Of a stretch of DNA of 64,000 bases, positions 8,621 through 18,174 are shown piece after piece (the first letter of the stretch is position 1; the number at the start of each line of letters is the position of its first letter). Location: contig CBFIHP010000011.1 in NCBI GenBank assembly GCA_965662355.1, positions 131,759 to 195,758 on the forward strand, given 5' to 3'. The stretch comes from GCA-2683825 sp965662355. Its GTDB lineage: Bacteria; Planctomycetota; UBA1135; GCA-002686595. The translations under genes were made by a program, and so were the position numbers. The notes below the pieces were generated by a model. The model made no database searches, was not told the origin of the DNA, and was given only the letters and a program-made list of their open reading frames with translations.

Positions 8621-10402
8621 ATGCCCCCCCCGCCTGCAGACGGATTCAAGAGCTTCCGCGACCTCAAGAAGTCCCTTGGGGGCGACGAGGCCCCGGCCGG
8701 TGAACCCGAGCGCGCCCAGGCGCCAGGCGAGGATCGCGGCTGGACCCTCGAGGTCGAAGGCGAGGCCCAAGAGCCCAGCGACGTCGGTCCGGACGACACC
8801 GCTCGCGATCGAATTCTGAAGCGTCCCGCTGCATTCGGTCCGATGGTCAGCGGCCCGCCGCCCTACAGCGACGAACGCTCGGACGAACTGCGTCTCTTGC
8901 AGTCGTTTCGGGTGCGCACCGTCTTCCCCGAGGACGTGTTGGAGGAGGTACGCACGCTTCCCGACAACCCTCATTCCGAAGACTACGCGAGTCGCTGGGA
9001 CCTGCGCGACCAGACGATCTTTACCATCGATGGTGAGGACGCCAAGGACTACGACGACGCGATCTCCATCGAAGAGCTCGAGAACGGGGACCTGAAGCTC
9101 GGCGTGCACATCGCAGATGTGGCCCACTACGTCGTCCCTGGCACCCGCCTCGACAACGAAGCCATCGCCCGCGGCACGAGCGTCTACCTGCCAGACCAGG
9201 TCGTGCCCATGTTGCCGGAGGAGCTGTCCAACGGTCTATGCTCGTTGGTTCCCGAACGCGATCGCCTCGCCTATTCCGTCTTCATGACCTTCGACAAGGA
9301 GGGCCAGCGCACCGCAGCCGAGGTCGGCAAGAGCGTCATCCGTAGCGCCCGGCGTAACACCTACCGCGAGGTCCAGGCCCTGCTCGATGGGCCGGACACG
9401 AAGGACACGATCGACGTCGAACCGCTGCGCTTTCTGGAGAAGCCGCTCGTGCTGTTCGAGCGCTGGACCAGACAACAGCAGAAGATCCGCGATGCCAAGG
9501 GCTCGCTGCGCATACAGTCCAAGGAACGCATGTTCCTCTTCGACGAGCAACACGAGGTCGCAACCGTCGTCGAGAAGGCGCGTTATTTCTCCAATACCTT
9601 GATCGAGGAAACCGCCCTGGCCGCGAACCAGGCGGTTGGTGACCTCTTCCGCACACGCGGATTGCCGACGATCTACCGCGTCCACCCCGAGAAGGATGAA
9701 GAGGAGATTGCCTCGGTCGCCAAGATGCTGGCCGAGCACGGCATTCGCGTACCCAGGAAGGAACGCCTGACGGGGCGCGACATCGGACGCATGATCCGCG
9801 CCGCCCGAAACAAGCGCAATGCCGACGTCCTGATCCAGAGAATCATGGGCCTCATCGAACGCGCGTTCTACGAAGTTCGCGACCACGAGGACGTGGCCCA
9901 GCACTTCGGCCTGGCCCGCGAGGCCTACCTGCACTTCACCTCGCCGATTCGGCGCTATCCGGACCTGATGGTCCACCGCTGGCTCTGGGCCATCGAAAGC
10001 CGCGGCAAGGAAGCCGAAGAGGAACTGAAGACCGAGGCCCTGGTGGCGGATCTCAACGACACCGCGAACCACTGCTCGATGCAATCGGAAGTCGCCGGCA
10101 TGGTCCAGATTGCCATCGAGGACCTCAAGGTCTGCCAGTACCTCGAGCCCCACATCGACGAGAAGCTCGAGGCCATGATCCAGCGCGTATCGCGCTACGG
10201 CATCGACGTACGACTCACCGACTACAACGTCGACGCATTCCTACCCACGAAAAAGATCGGCGAACGCCCCAAGGTCCAGGGCCCCAACCTCACCATCCAG
10301 GCTGGCCGACGGACCCTGTCCTTCAGCGAAGGCCACCCGATCAAGGTGAAGATCCAGGACGTGGATTTTCTGAAGTTGCAGGTCATCCTCGAGCTGGCGT
10401 AG
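8621..10402 (+). CDS. RNB-domain exoribonuclease (RNase II/R family)
   Basis: 593 residues from ATG beginning MPPPPADGF. A ~110-residue acidic N-terminal region is followed by the RNB catalytic domain; the metal-binding signature DGEDAKDYDDA is at ~137-147, with LGVHIADVAHYV, GTSVYLPDQVVPMLPE, and HFTSPIRRYPDLMVHRWL further on, all canonical. The last ~85 residues fit an S1-like beta-barrel. The enzyme degrades RNA processively 3' to 5' in the cytoplasm. No cold-shock domains are evident N-terminally, which makes it shorter than classical RNase R. Start choice rests on avoiding overlap with the lipoprotein gene. Confidence 0.92.
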   Translation: MPPPPADGFKSFRDLKKSLGGDEAPAGEPERAQAPGEDRGWTLEVEGEAQEPSDVGPDDTARDRILKRPAAFGPMVSGPPPYSDERSDELRLLQSFRVRTVFPEDVLEEVRTLPDNPHSEDYASRWDLRDQTIFTIDGEDAKDYDDAISIEELENGDLKLGVHIADVAHYVVPGTRLDNEAIARGTSVYLPDQVVPMLPEELSNGLCSLVPERDRLAYSVFMTFDKEGQRTAAEVGKSVIRSARRNTYREVQALLDGPDTKDTIDVEPLRFLEKPLVLFERWTRQQQKIRDAKGSLRIQSKERMFLFDEQHEVATVVEKARYFSNTLIEETALAANQAVGDLFRTRGLPTIYRVHPEKDEEEIASVAKMLAEHGIRVPRKERLTGRDIGRMIRAARNKRNADVLIQRIMGLIERAFYEVRDHEDVAQHFGLAREAYLHFTSPIRRYPDLMVHRWLWAIESRGKEAEEELKTEALVADLNDTANHCSMQSEVAGMVQIAIEDLKVCQYLEPHIDEKLEAMIQRVSRYGIDVRLTDYNVDAFLPTKKIGERPKVQGPNLTIQAGRRTLSFSEGHPIKVKIQDVDFLKLQVILELA

Positions 10403-10428
10403 CTCGAGGAAACGAAGATCGCTGCCCC

Positions 10429-11457
10429 TCAGTCCTCGGAATCCACCCGCACGAGCTCCATCGCGAGCTCCCAGGTACCCCTCAACTCCATGCTGGATTC
10501 GAAGTCGCCACCGGGTTGCCCCTCGTCCTTGAGCGTCAGGGATTCCAGCTGGACATCGGCCTCTGCGCGAAGAGAGACGGCGTGGTTGTGTTCCAGGTCC
10601 CAGACCAGGAGCCCCTGCAGCTCGTAGGTGGTGGTCGTCGTCGCGGTGGCGGTGCCGTCGGCTACGGGGATGCGCTCGAGATCGGTTTCCGCCACGTGCT
10701 TGGTGACCAGCTCGCCTTCCAGCTCGATCGAGCAACGTTGCTGCTTCGCATCCACCGCGACGATGCGCGCCTTCAAACCTCCGTCGACCGCAGCGATCGG
10801 CTTCAGCATGTCGTCGTCGTTCACGTATTCGGGCGTTTCCCAGTGCAGATTTCCGCCGGGAACGAGCAGGGCATATCCGGCCTCGGCCTGGCATTCCCAC
10901 CGGGCTCCCACAGCGATTTCGAGATCCTCGGTGTCCTCGGGGAGCATCGAGCGCCAATCCATGTCCTCGACCAGGCCCTCCAGCATGAAGGGGGGGCCCT
11001 CTTTGCCGACGTACTCGGACTCGCAGGCGTCCTCGTCGTCGATTCGCGTGAAACGCACGACGCGCCCTTCCAGCGTGGACTCGGCGTCCCAAGCGCCCTC
11101 TTCGCTCATCGGATCGACGAAAGGGCCGTCCATGCTGAAGCGGCGCCTGTGGCTGGAAGCCCCCTTCTCGAAGCTACGCTCGAGCAGCGTTGGCCGCCCG
11201 TCTGCGACGCGGAGCACGTGATCATCGATCTGGAGCTCGAAACGCTGTACGAGCTCCATCTCGATCTCGGGCAGGTACTGCGAGGGCACCTCCTGCCCCG
11301 CGACGACCGAGCTCAGGCCTTCGAACTCGAGATCGATACCCCCGCTGTAGCTACGGCGAAGCAAAGTGCCATCCGCGACCTCGTAGGCGAGGCGCTGCTG
11401 CACGGGCTGGGTGACTACGGACAGCCCGAGGACGAGGGCGATGGTTTTCGCGGTCAT
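10429..11457 (-). CDS. Exported protein of unknown function
   Basis: 342 residues with a signal-peptide-like N-terminus (MTAKTIALVLGLSVVTQPV). The rest is strand-rich, with repeated acidic patches and a stretch of threonines (TATATTTTTYE) before the last strands; two cysteines (DACESEY and RWECQAE) lie close enough to pair. The final third (LEGELVTKH, YELQGLLVWDLE, VQLESLTL) looks like the DUF6263-type layout seen in exported bacteroidete and planctomycete proteins, but this is only a resemblance. It is convergent with the ribonuclease gene and divergent from the pseudo-hydrolase gene. Confidence 0.7.
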   Translation of the reverse strand: MTAKTIALVLGLSVVTQPVQQRLAYEVADGTLLRRSYSGGIDLEFEGLSSVVAGQEVPSQYLPEIEMELVQRFELQIDDHVLRVADGRPTLLERSFEKGASSHRRRFSMDGPFVDPMSEEGAWDAESTLEGRVVRFTRIDDEDACESEYVGKEGPPFMLEGLVEDMDWRSMLPEDTEDLEIAVGARWECQAEAGYALLVPGGNLHWETPEYVNDDDMLKPIAAVDGGLKARIVAVDAKQQRCSIELEGELVTKHVAETDLERIPVADGTATATTTTTYELQGLLVWDLEHNHAVSLRAEADVQLESLTLKDEGQPGGDFESSMELRGTWELAMELVRVDSED

Positions 11458-11619
11458 GGCATTGTCGAAGCGGTTTGGGAGCGGTCCACGAAGGCGAGTG
11501 CGCTCCGGTACAGGGGTTTGGTGCCTGGGCTGCCCCCTCTCCTTCGCTCCGTTTCAAAAAAATCGTGCCCGGGGAGGCTCGGCCTCGAACTCGCTGGGTG
11601 ACTCCCTAAGATCCGGATC

Positions 11620-12570
11620 ATGAACCTGCGCCTCGCCCCCACGATCCTGTGTTGCCTCGGAAGCGCCGCTTGCCTCGCTCCTGTACCCGATCGGCCCCCC
11701 GGATTCCTGGCCACCCAGGATCTCTATCAGCATCTGGCCAGCCCCGAGACACCCCTCGCGGAGAAAAGCGTCGTGCCGCTGGTCGTGCCCGGTGCCTCCT
11801 GGCTCGAAGGCGATCTCGAGGGCTTCCTGCCGGAGCGGACGAAGTTCTATTATGACCTGCGCGGGCGCGGGCGCTCACGCCCCGTGGCGGCACGGGCAGC
11901 GTTCACCATCGAGAGCGACGTCGCCGACCTCGAAGTCCTGCGCGCGCAGAAGGGCTGGGAGCGCATCGATCTCATGGGCTGGGCCTACGCCGGCGGTGTG
12001 GCCATTCGCTATGCCCTCGAGCATCCCGAGCGCGTCGGGAAGCTACTCCTGATCTCTCCCCTACCGCCGCGCTACGAACCGTACTGGCTACAGTTCCAGG
12101 AGCGTTACGGCAGACGCATCGATCGTGAAGCCATCGCCGCGCTCGACCACTGGCGTACGAGCGGGCGCAAGAGTGAAGACCCCGAGGGCTACGCCCGCGC
12201 CTACACGCGCATCACCCTGGCGACCTTCTGCTTCGACCCGAAGGACGCGAGTCAAGCCCGCAGCTATCCCTTCGGGACACAGGCGCCGGACCCCGAGCGC
12301 ACGGTTCGCATCAACGAGGGCATCTTCCATCGCCTCGGTCCCTGGGCCCTCGACCCGCTCAAGCTTGCCGGCCTGGAGTTGCCCGTCTTGATCCTGCACG
12401 GCTCGGAAGATCTGTTGCCTGTTGAAGCCTCCGAGGAATACGTCTCCAGGCTGCCACAGGCCCGGCTCGAGATCCTGCGCAACTGCGGTCGACTTCCCTG
12501 GGTGGAAGACCCCGACACCTTCGAACGCCTCGCAATGAGCTTCTTCGCCTCGGACACGGGGACGCGATGA
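11620..12570 (+). CDS. Alpha/beta-hydrolase-fold lipoprotein lacking the catalytic Ser and His
   Basis: 316 residues. The N-terminus is a lipoprotein signal (hydrophobic run to SAACLAP). The body is an alpha/beta-hydrolase related to proline iminopeptidases: YDLRGRGRS, then the nucleophile elbow, then ERVGKLLLISPL, LPVLILHGSEDLLP (Asp264 in the usual place) and NCGRLPWVEDPDTF. The elbow reads GWAYAG, with Ala122 where Ser is expected, and the catalytic His of the GHLPW motif is Arg291. Two of three triad residues are therefore lost while the fold motifs persist, suggesting a non-catalytic binding or scaffold role. Its stop overlaps the next start (ATGA). Confidence 0.85.
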   Translation: MNLRLAPTILCCLGSAACLAPVPDRPPGFLATQDLYQHLASPETPLAEKSVVPLVVPGASWLEGDLEGFLPERTKFYYDLRGRGRSRPVAARAAFTIESDVADLEVLRAQKGWERIDLMGWAYAGGVAIRYALEHPERVGKLLLISPLPPRYEPYWLQFQERYGRRIDREAIAALDHWRTSGRKSEDPEGYARAYTRITLATFCFDPKDASQARSYPFGTQAPDPERTVRINEGIFHRLGPWALDPLKLAGLELPVLILHGSEDLLPVEASEEYVSRLPQARLEILRNCGRLPWVEDPDTFERLAMSFFASDTGTR

Positions 12571-13103
12571 AGCGCATGTTGGTCTCGGGGCCCTGGATTG
12601 GGTTCTCGATCTGCATCTGGGCTCTCGTTGCGAGCTGTGCTTCACCCCTCGGCGGACAGGAGCTCGACATCACCTTCGGCCCCTCGACGGAACCGGGCCT
12701 CGGAGGCACGATCGGGCTCGCACAGAAGATCCACACCTACGAGAACGTACGCTTCGATGTCGAGCTGGACCTGGTCCACCAGGAACTCGAGGACGAGGGC
12801 CCCACGGACGAGGACGACTTCGACCAGGTGCGCTTCGGTTTCAAGGCCGCCTTTCCAGCGACCTCGAAGCACCAGATGACCACCCGGCTCGGCGTCGCCT
12901 GGCTGCGGACCCTCGGAGACGCCGTCTATCTCGACGGAACCGGGGATTTCGGCGGCGGGTACCTCGGCCTGGGGTATCAGGTCCGCTTGTCCAAGCACCT
13001 CTCCTTTAACCCCGATATCGCCGTCCTCGTCGTCGATGCCGAGGGGGGAGGTGACTTCGGCCAGTTGATCGAGGTGACCTGGCGGTTGATCTGGCACCTC
13101 TAA
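12567..13103 (+). CDS. Small exported beta-barrel-like protein, coupled to the pseudo-hydrolase
   Basis: 178 residues with a hydrophobic signal segment and a possible lipobox-like ALVASC. The mature part alternates polar and hydrophobic residues in strands ending with aromatic or basic residues (VRFDVELDLVHQEL, QVRFGFKAAFP, QMTTRLGVAWL, GYLGLGYQVRL, IEVTWRLIWHL). This pattern, including the terminal strand ending in WHL, resembles a small 8-strand outer-membrane barrel. The gene overlaps the upstream lipoprotein gene by 4 bases, so translation is likely coupled. No family name is assigned. Confidence 0.7.
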   Translation: MKRMLVSGPWIGFSICIWALVASCASPLGGQELDITFGPSTEPGLGGTIGLAQKIHTYENVRFDVELDLVHQELEDEGPTDEDDFDQVRFGFKAAFPATSKHQMTTRLGVAWLRTLGDAVYLDGTGDFGGGYLGLGYQVRLSKHLSFNPDIAVLVVDAEGGGDFGQLIEVTWRLIWHL

Positions 13104-13128
13104 AAACCAGATCGTTTAGGATCGCTGC

Positions 13129-14250
13129 ATGGTCGAGGGCAACGATACGGGTTCAGGGAAGGGTCGCGACGCGCGGATCGACGGCACGAATCGCGACTAC
13201 ATCGACTACGAGCAGGTCAAAAAGCAGCAGTCCTACCGTTTCGCCGAGGCCGAGCAGGACCTGGAGGAAGGGGGCAGCGAAGCCTTCGATACCGAGACGC
13301 CCATTCACACCTGCGACTTCTCGCGCTACCTCCACGGAGACGCGGCGGAGCGCGCTGCCTGCGCCCGAGAGCTTGGCAGCGCTCTCGAGGGCATCGGCTT
13401 CGCCATCCTCGTGAACCACGGGGTCGATGCGCAGCTCTACGAACGAGCCGAGCAGGAGGTGCGCAAGATCTTCACGACGAACTCGCTGGAGTCGAAGCTG
13501 CGTTTTCGGGCACGACGCCACGGCTCGATCAATCAAGGCTACTTCCCCATCCAGGAGACGAGCGACATCCATCCCGACCTCGTCGAGGGTTGGGTCTTCT
13601 GCCGACGAGCCTTCGCCGAACTGTCCCCCGCAGAAGTCGCGCTGGAAGACTTCTGGCCCGCGCTCGAACACGAGACCGTGTTCCGCGCACTCTGCCAGGC
13701 CCAGGAGCGCTTGGTTCAGCCCATCGCTCGCTGTCTGCTACAGCACCTCGGCTGCGAGCCCGGACTCCTGGACAAACGCCTCGCGGGCACGAATTTCGGC
13801 CTGCGACTCAATTACTATCCACCGATTCCCGAAGGAGCGCCGAGGGGAGCGGGGAGGCTTCTCGGCCACGAGGACGTGGACCTCTTCACGCTTCTGCCCG
13901 CCCCGCGTTGCGAGGGCCTCCAGGTCTTGAACCGACGCAATTTTCGATGGATTCGGCTGACGGCACCCGCAAACGCGTTGATTCTCAACACTGGGGATTA
14001 CCTACAGCGCATCTCCAACGATCGTTACCCCTCGACCACGCACCGCGTCAGTCGGCCCCGCGATCCGCGCCTGAAGCAGAGCGATCGGGTCTCCTTCCCG
14101 ATGAACATCTACCTCTCTGAAGAGGAGCTGCTCGAAGTGCTCCCGGGCCTGGCGAACCCCAAGTATCCCCCGGTGCGTGCCATCGAATTTCACACGCGCA
14201 CGACCGCCAAGCACTACGGAGACAACTACGCGGTGGATTCCGAGGCATAG
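13129..14250 (+). CDS. 2-oxoglutarate/Fe(II)-dependent oxygenase (isopenicillin N synthase-like)
   Basis: 373 residues from ATG beginning MVEGNDTG. The N-terminal segment has the DIOX_N layout (GSALEGIGFAILVNHGV). The catalytic double-stranded beta-helix carries the iron triad H247-x-D249 (GHEDVD) and H305 (TTHRVSRP), and the 2-oxoglutarate motif R320-x-S322 (DRVSFP), with NTGDYLQRISNDRYPST between. All residues needed for catalysis are present, so it should be an active hydroxylase or desaturase in the cytoplasm. Substrate unknown; plant and fungal relatives act on small molecules. It lies between the barrel-like gene and the sulfatase gene, all rightward. Confidence 0.9.
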   Translation: MVEGNDTGSGKGRDARIDGTNRDYIDYEQVKKQQSYRFAEAEQDLEEGGSEAFDTETPIHTCDFSRYLHGDAAERAACARELGSALEGIGFAILVNHGVDAQLYERAEQEVRKIFTTNSLESKLRFRARRHGSINQGYFPIQETSDIHPDLVEGWVFCRRAFAELSPAEVALEDFWPALEHETVFRALCQAQERLVQPIARCLLQHLGCEPGLLDKRLAGTNFGLRLNYYPPIPEGAPRGAGRLLGHEDVDLFTLLPAPRCEGLQVLNRRNFRWIRLTAPANALILNTGDYLQRISNDRYPSTTHRVSRPRDPRLKQSDRVSFPMNIYLSEEELLEVLPGLANPKYPPVRAIEFHTRTTAKHYGDNYAVDSEA

Positions 14251-14308
14251 AATGCTTCCGCCACGATTGGCTCATCCTCCCCCCGCTTCGCGACCGAGAA
14301 CGCCTTTC

Positions 14309-16792
14309 ATGACCCCGGCCCTCGCCTTCTTCCGCCGCCTGGGATTCCTCCTGTGCCTTACCGGCTGGCTCTTCGCCTGCGGGTCGGAGCCGGCGGGTCC
14401 CACCCAGGTCATGGATCTGCTCGGTCGCAAACCGGATGCCGTCTTCGATCAACCCGGACGACTGGTGCCACAGCGTGACGTCGGCGAGCCGAGGACCGCC
14501 TCCTGGGGCGCCTCAGAAGGAGCTGGGTGGGACAAGCGCACCTTCCCCCTGACAAACGAGGCTGAAGACAAGACAACCGCGATCTTCAAGTGCAACAACC
14601 AGCCGACGGTGCAGCTGATCCTGCGTGCAACGAGGCCCGAGGATCGCACCCTGCGCATGCGCATCTGGTCCCACGACCCGGCCGCTGCAAGCCCCGGTTC
14701 ATTCGAAGTGCACTTGAACGGAAAGCTGCTCGAGACCATCACGCTGACAAGGGAACCGGGCCTCGTGGAGATCTCGACCCCGGACGTCCTGTGGGGCTTT
14801 GGTGAGAACCTGCTCGAGTTCAAGGCCGTGCAGCCGAAGGGCGAGGGCAGGCGCTGGGACATCTTCGGCTTGTCCGAATTCGAATACGGAGCCAAGCGCG
14901 AAACGGAACTCGATTTCGAGACGCGCAAGGCTCGCCTCGCCAGCCACTCCGGCGCTCGCTATTACGTTGACGTGGCCGAACAGTCCTCGCTCGCCATCCG
15001 TGCGACGACGGGCGGCAAGGGCACCCTTGAGGTGCGCTTCGGGGGCATGGATCCAAGCAACGGCCAGCGCAACTTCGAGGGCTACCCCGATCTGGACTTC
15101 CCCGTGTCGAAGAAGGGTCTCGATGTGCGCCGCCCCTTTCCTCGGACGAGCGAGGAGATTCAGGTGGTCGAGATCGTCTGGCGCGCCGAGGGCGAAGCCG
15201 ATCTGACTCTGGAGCGCCTGGAAGTCGTCGAGGAACGCGGCGACGCGCCCCCCCCGATCATATTCATCAGCATCGACACCTTCGCCGCACGCAACCTCGG
15301 TGTCTACGGGTACAGGCGCAAGAACACCCCGTCGCTACGCAAGCTCGCCGAGGAAGGTGTCATCTTCGAGCACTGCATCTCGAACGCGCCCTGGACCATG
15401 CCCAGCTACCTGTCGCTGCTGACCGGGCTCTATCCGCGCTCCCACGTGGCCGACCTCGACTTCGCTACCGACGTGCGCCTGGACAACTGGGACTGGTGGC
15501 AGATAGCCGACAACCGCTGGACCATCGCCGAAGCCATGCGCGCGCGAGGCTATGAGACCGGCGGGCTGGCGGACACGCACTGGCTCAGTCCTAAGTTCCG
15601 CGTCGACCAGGGCTTTGATCGTTACGACCTATCGGCCGCCTTCATGCCGATCAGCGACGCGCGTGGCGGCATCGTCTATCAGCTCGAGCACCTGATCACG
15701 CCCTGGCTCGGATTTCGCAACAAGTCACGTCCACCGTTCTTGTTCCTGCACTCGCTCGACGCCCACGGCCCCTACCTGCCAGAAGCGCCCTTCCACGATC
15801 GTTTCGCGGGGACCCTTCCCGAGGATCTGCGCAACACGCTGGCCGGCTCGTCCTATCAAACGTACGGAGCCATTCCCGTCTGGATGGCCCGCACCACGGT
15901 GACGGACGCCGAGGCGGGAATTCCGCGTGAGCTGCCTCTCGAGCCGATCATTCAGCGTTACGACGAAGCGATCATGAAGGTCGACGAGTATCTGGGCAGA
16001 TTGTTCCAGCTCCTGGATGAGAACGGCCTGTACGACGATGCCGTGATCGTCGTCACGGGCGATCACGGCGAGTCGTTCCAGCACGAGTTCTACAGCCACG
16101 GTGGGCTCTGGGAAGACGTGATTCACGTGCCCTTGATCTTGAAACTGCCCCAGGCAAAGTTCGGCGGCAAGCAAGTAAAAACCAGTGTGCAGCTGGTCGA
16201 CGTCTACCCCACGCTCTTCGAGCTTGCGGGCGCAGGCACGCCACCGAGCTACCTACACGGCCGTTCGTTGCTCCCCATCCTGCGCGGTGATGACCCCAGG
16301 GAATTGCCCGTGTTCTGCGAAGGCGGACACGTCGAGCAGTACACGCTGATCGACCAGGGCTGGAAGTTGGTCGAGGTGTTTCCCGGCAGCGAATCGGGAG
16401 ATACGCCCCTGATCACTCATCCGCGGGTGCCTCCCGAATGGCTGGCGAAGAACTTCCCTGAGCTGGTCGGCGAGCCTCTGACCGATGAACTGCGGGAGAG
16501 CCTGCGCGCGCAGAAGGGTTACGCGGAGAAGATCGCGGAGTTGCGCAAGTTGATCGCGGGTCCCTATTACCAACTGTACAACCTGACTGCGGATCCGGGG
16601 GAGACACGGGACCTGTATGACACGCAGCCCGGGCGCGTGCCGTTCTTGATGGATCTGTTGCAGCGCCACAAGGGGATGGGGCTGAAGGCCCAGGGGGATG
16701 CGAATCCGGGGATGAGCTCGGTGCAGTTTTCGAATGATGCACTGAAGCATCTGTATGAGCTTGGGTATGCGGATGCGCCCGAGGGGGACTAG
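14309..16792 (+). CDS. Sulfatase-fold lipoprotein with N-terminal beta-rich domain
   Basis: 827 residues from ATG beginning MTPALAFF, chosen because it starts a lipoprotein signal with lipobox WLFAC. Residues ~50-320 form a beta-rich region of unclear family. The alkaline-phosphatase-superfamily sulfatase domain follows: ISIDTFAARNLGVYGY, NTPSLRKLAEEGV, VVTGDHGESF and HGRSLLPIL. The position of the formylglycine Cys/Ser is Thr363 in WTMPSYLSLLTG and the Arg of CxPSR is Tyr367, so it is not a standard arylsulfatase and may use Thr as nucleophile, like phosphoesterase members of the superfamily. Exported and lipid-anchored by prediction. Confidence 0.88.
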   Translation: MTPALAFFRRLGFLLCLTGWLFACGSEPAGPTQVMDLLGRKPDAVFDQPGRLVPQRDVGEPRTASWGASEGAGWDKRTFPLTNEAEDKTTAIFKCNNQPTVQLILRATRPEDRTLRMRIWSHDPAAASPGSFEVHLNGKLLETITLTREPGLVEISTPDVLWGFGENLLEFKAVQPKGEGRRWDIFGLSEFEYGAKRETELDFETRKARLASHSGARYYVDVAEQSSLAIRATTGGKGTLEVRFGGMDPSNGQRNFEGYPDLDFPVSKKGLDVRRPFPRTSEEIQVVEIVWRAEGEADLTLERLEVVEERGDAPPPIIFISIDTFAARNLGVYGYRRKNTPSLRKLAEEGVIFEHCISNAPWTMPSYLSLLTGLYPRSHVADLDFATDVRLDNWDWWQIADNRWTIAEAMRARGYETGGLADTHWLSPKFRVDQGFDRYDLSAAFMPISDARGGIVYQLEHLITPWLGFRNKSRPPFLFLHSLDAHGPYLPEAPFHDRFAGTLPEDLRNTLAGSSYQTYGAIPVWMARTTVTDAEAGIPRELPLEPIIQRYDEAIMKVDEYLGRLFQLLDENGLYDDAVIVVTGDHGESFQHEFYSHGGLWEDVIHVPLILKLPQAKFGGKQVKTSVQLVDVYPTLFELAGAGTPPSYLHGRSLLPILRGDDPRELPVFCEGGHVEQYTLIDQGWKLVEVFPGSESGDTPLITHPRVPPEWLAKNFPELVGEPLTDELRESLRAQKGYAEKIAELRKLIAGPYYQLYNLTADPGETRDLYDTQPGRVPFLMDLLQRHKGMGLKAQGDANPGMSSVQFSNDALKHLYELGYADAPEGD

Positions 16793-16837
16793 CTCACTCC
16801 CTACGCCGAGGCTTCCCTTAACCGAGGGCCCAGCGAC

Positions 16838-18169
16838 TCACACGGCGTCGGAAATGCTCGTGAAGCCGAAGGACTTAACACGTAGTGCCGGAACCAAGGC
16901 GCTCAGCGTGCGACCGTTACGGCCACCGATGCGCATCGGACGGGAGAGGGCCTCGGTGTTCTGGAGGACGCGGATCGGGCTGTCGTTCCAGCGGAAGTTG
17001 TTCACCGGGTGCGTGACCTTGCCGTCCTCGATCCAGAACAGTCCGTCGCGGGTCAACCCGGTATAGAGCATGGTCTTGGTGTCGACACCGCGCATGTACC
17101 ACAGGTTCGTCACCAGCAAGCCGCGCTCGGTTCCCGCGATCAACTCGGCGAGAGTCTCGTTACCACCGCGGAGCAACGTGTTCGGGGGGCGCGGCAGCAA
17201 GGGGCGCGAGTGTTCGCGGCCCCAGTAGCGGTTGCAATGCAGGTTTGCGAGCACGCCCTTGTCGATCCAGGACGTCGGAGCGTGGGGCACCCCGTCCGCG
17301 GACCAGCCCAGGGCGGGGACGGTGGGGTCGGCGGGGTCCGAGTGCAAGGAGATGCTCTCGGGAAAGAGCTTCTCGCCCAGCCGAGTCTGCCCTTCGGGCA
17401 GGGAGAAGAAGCTGCGCCCCTCATCGGCCTGGCGCATGTCCATGCTGCCCATGAGAAGCCCCATGAGACTCGCGACACAGGCCGGTTCCAGGACAGCAGG
17501 ATAGTCGCCGGGCGCGAAGGTGCGTGCGTTCATCGAGCCGCGGGCCTTGGAGATGGCGGTCGTCGTGGGGCCCTCGAAGTCGAGATCCCGGGCACGAATC
17601 GATGCGGTCGAGGCCCAACCGGAACCCGCCCCATCGGGCGTACGCACGGTTTCGGCGAAGTGTGCGTCCGAGGTCCGCTGGTAACCGAAGAGCCCCGCCG
17701 CATTGGCGATGCAGCGCACGCTGTCGCGGGCCTGGGCAAAGCCGGCAGCTACGTAGCCCGAGCGCAGGGCACGCCCGATCACCAGGGCGATGCCCTGGGT
17801 CAGGTGTTCGAGCCGTTCCGCTTCCGTTTCGGGGGCACCTTCGGGAACCTCGATGAAGACCTGCTCGCCCAGGGCCGGTTGGAACTCGGGATCTTCCGGC
17901 CCCGCGCGCGCCAGTTCCTCCGAGCTCCGCACGATGTCCTCCAACGCGCCGCCCGAGAACTGGTTGCCCTGGCTCGTGGCCGTACGCGTTCCGAACGTCG
18001 AGCGAACTGAAACCGTGACGCTGGAGACCAGGCCCGCGGTCGAAGGGCAGTTGCGAGCGAAGCGTTGGTGCACGACTTCGTCGAAGTTGAGCGAGACGTG
18101 TACCTCGTCGGCCTTGGAGAGACGGACGACGCGCTCGACGAGATCGCGGCACTGGGTTTCCGTGTACAT
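16838..18169 (-). CDS. tldE: TldE/PmbA-family protein
   Basis: 443 residues from ATG beginning MYTETQCRD; the longer frame would run into the upstream tldD gene. Family hallmarks are RDLVERVVRLSKADEVHVSL near the start, RSGYVAAGFAQ, the MNARTFAPGDYPAVLEP segment, LGWSADGVPHAP and the C-terminal LLVTNLWYMRG..KTMLYTGLTRDGLFWIEDGK run. TldE is the partner of TldD in a heterodimeric metalloprotease that cleaves unfolded peptides and processes some modified peptides. It starts 5 bases after the tldD stop, so the two form an operon. No export signal is visible on this subunit. Confidence 0.92.
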   Translation of the reverse strand: MYTETQCRDLVERVVRLSKADEVHVSLNFDEVVHQRFARNCPSTAGLVSSVTVSVRSTFGTRTATSQGNQFSGGALEDIVRSSEELARAGPEDPEFQPALGEQVFIEVPEGAPETEAERLEHLTQGIALVIGRALRSGYVAAGFAQARDSVRCIANAAGLFGYQRTSDAHFAETVRTPDGAGSGWASTASIRARDLDFEGPTTTAISKARGSMNARTFAPGDYPAVLEPACVASLMGLLMGSMDMRQADEGRSFFSLPEGQTRLGEKLFPESISLHSDPADPTVPALGWSADGVPHAPTSWIDKGVLANLHCNRYWGREHSRPLLPRPPNTLLRGGNETLAELIAGTERGLLVTNLWYMRGVDTKTMLYTGLTRDGLFWIEDGKVTHPVNNFRWNDSPIRVLQNTEALSRPMRIGGRNGRTLSALVPALRVKSFGFTSISDAV

Positions 18170-18174
18170 GCCAC

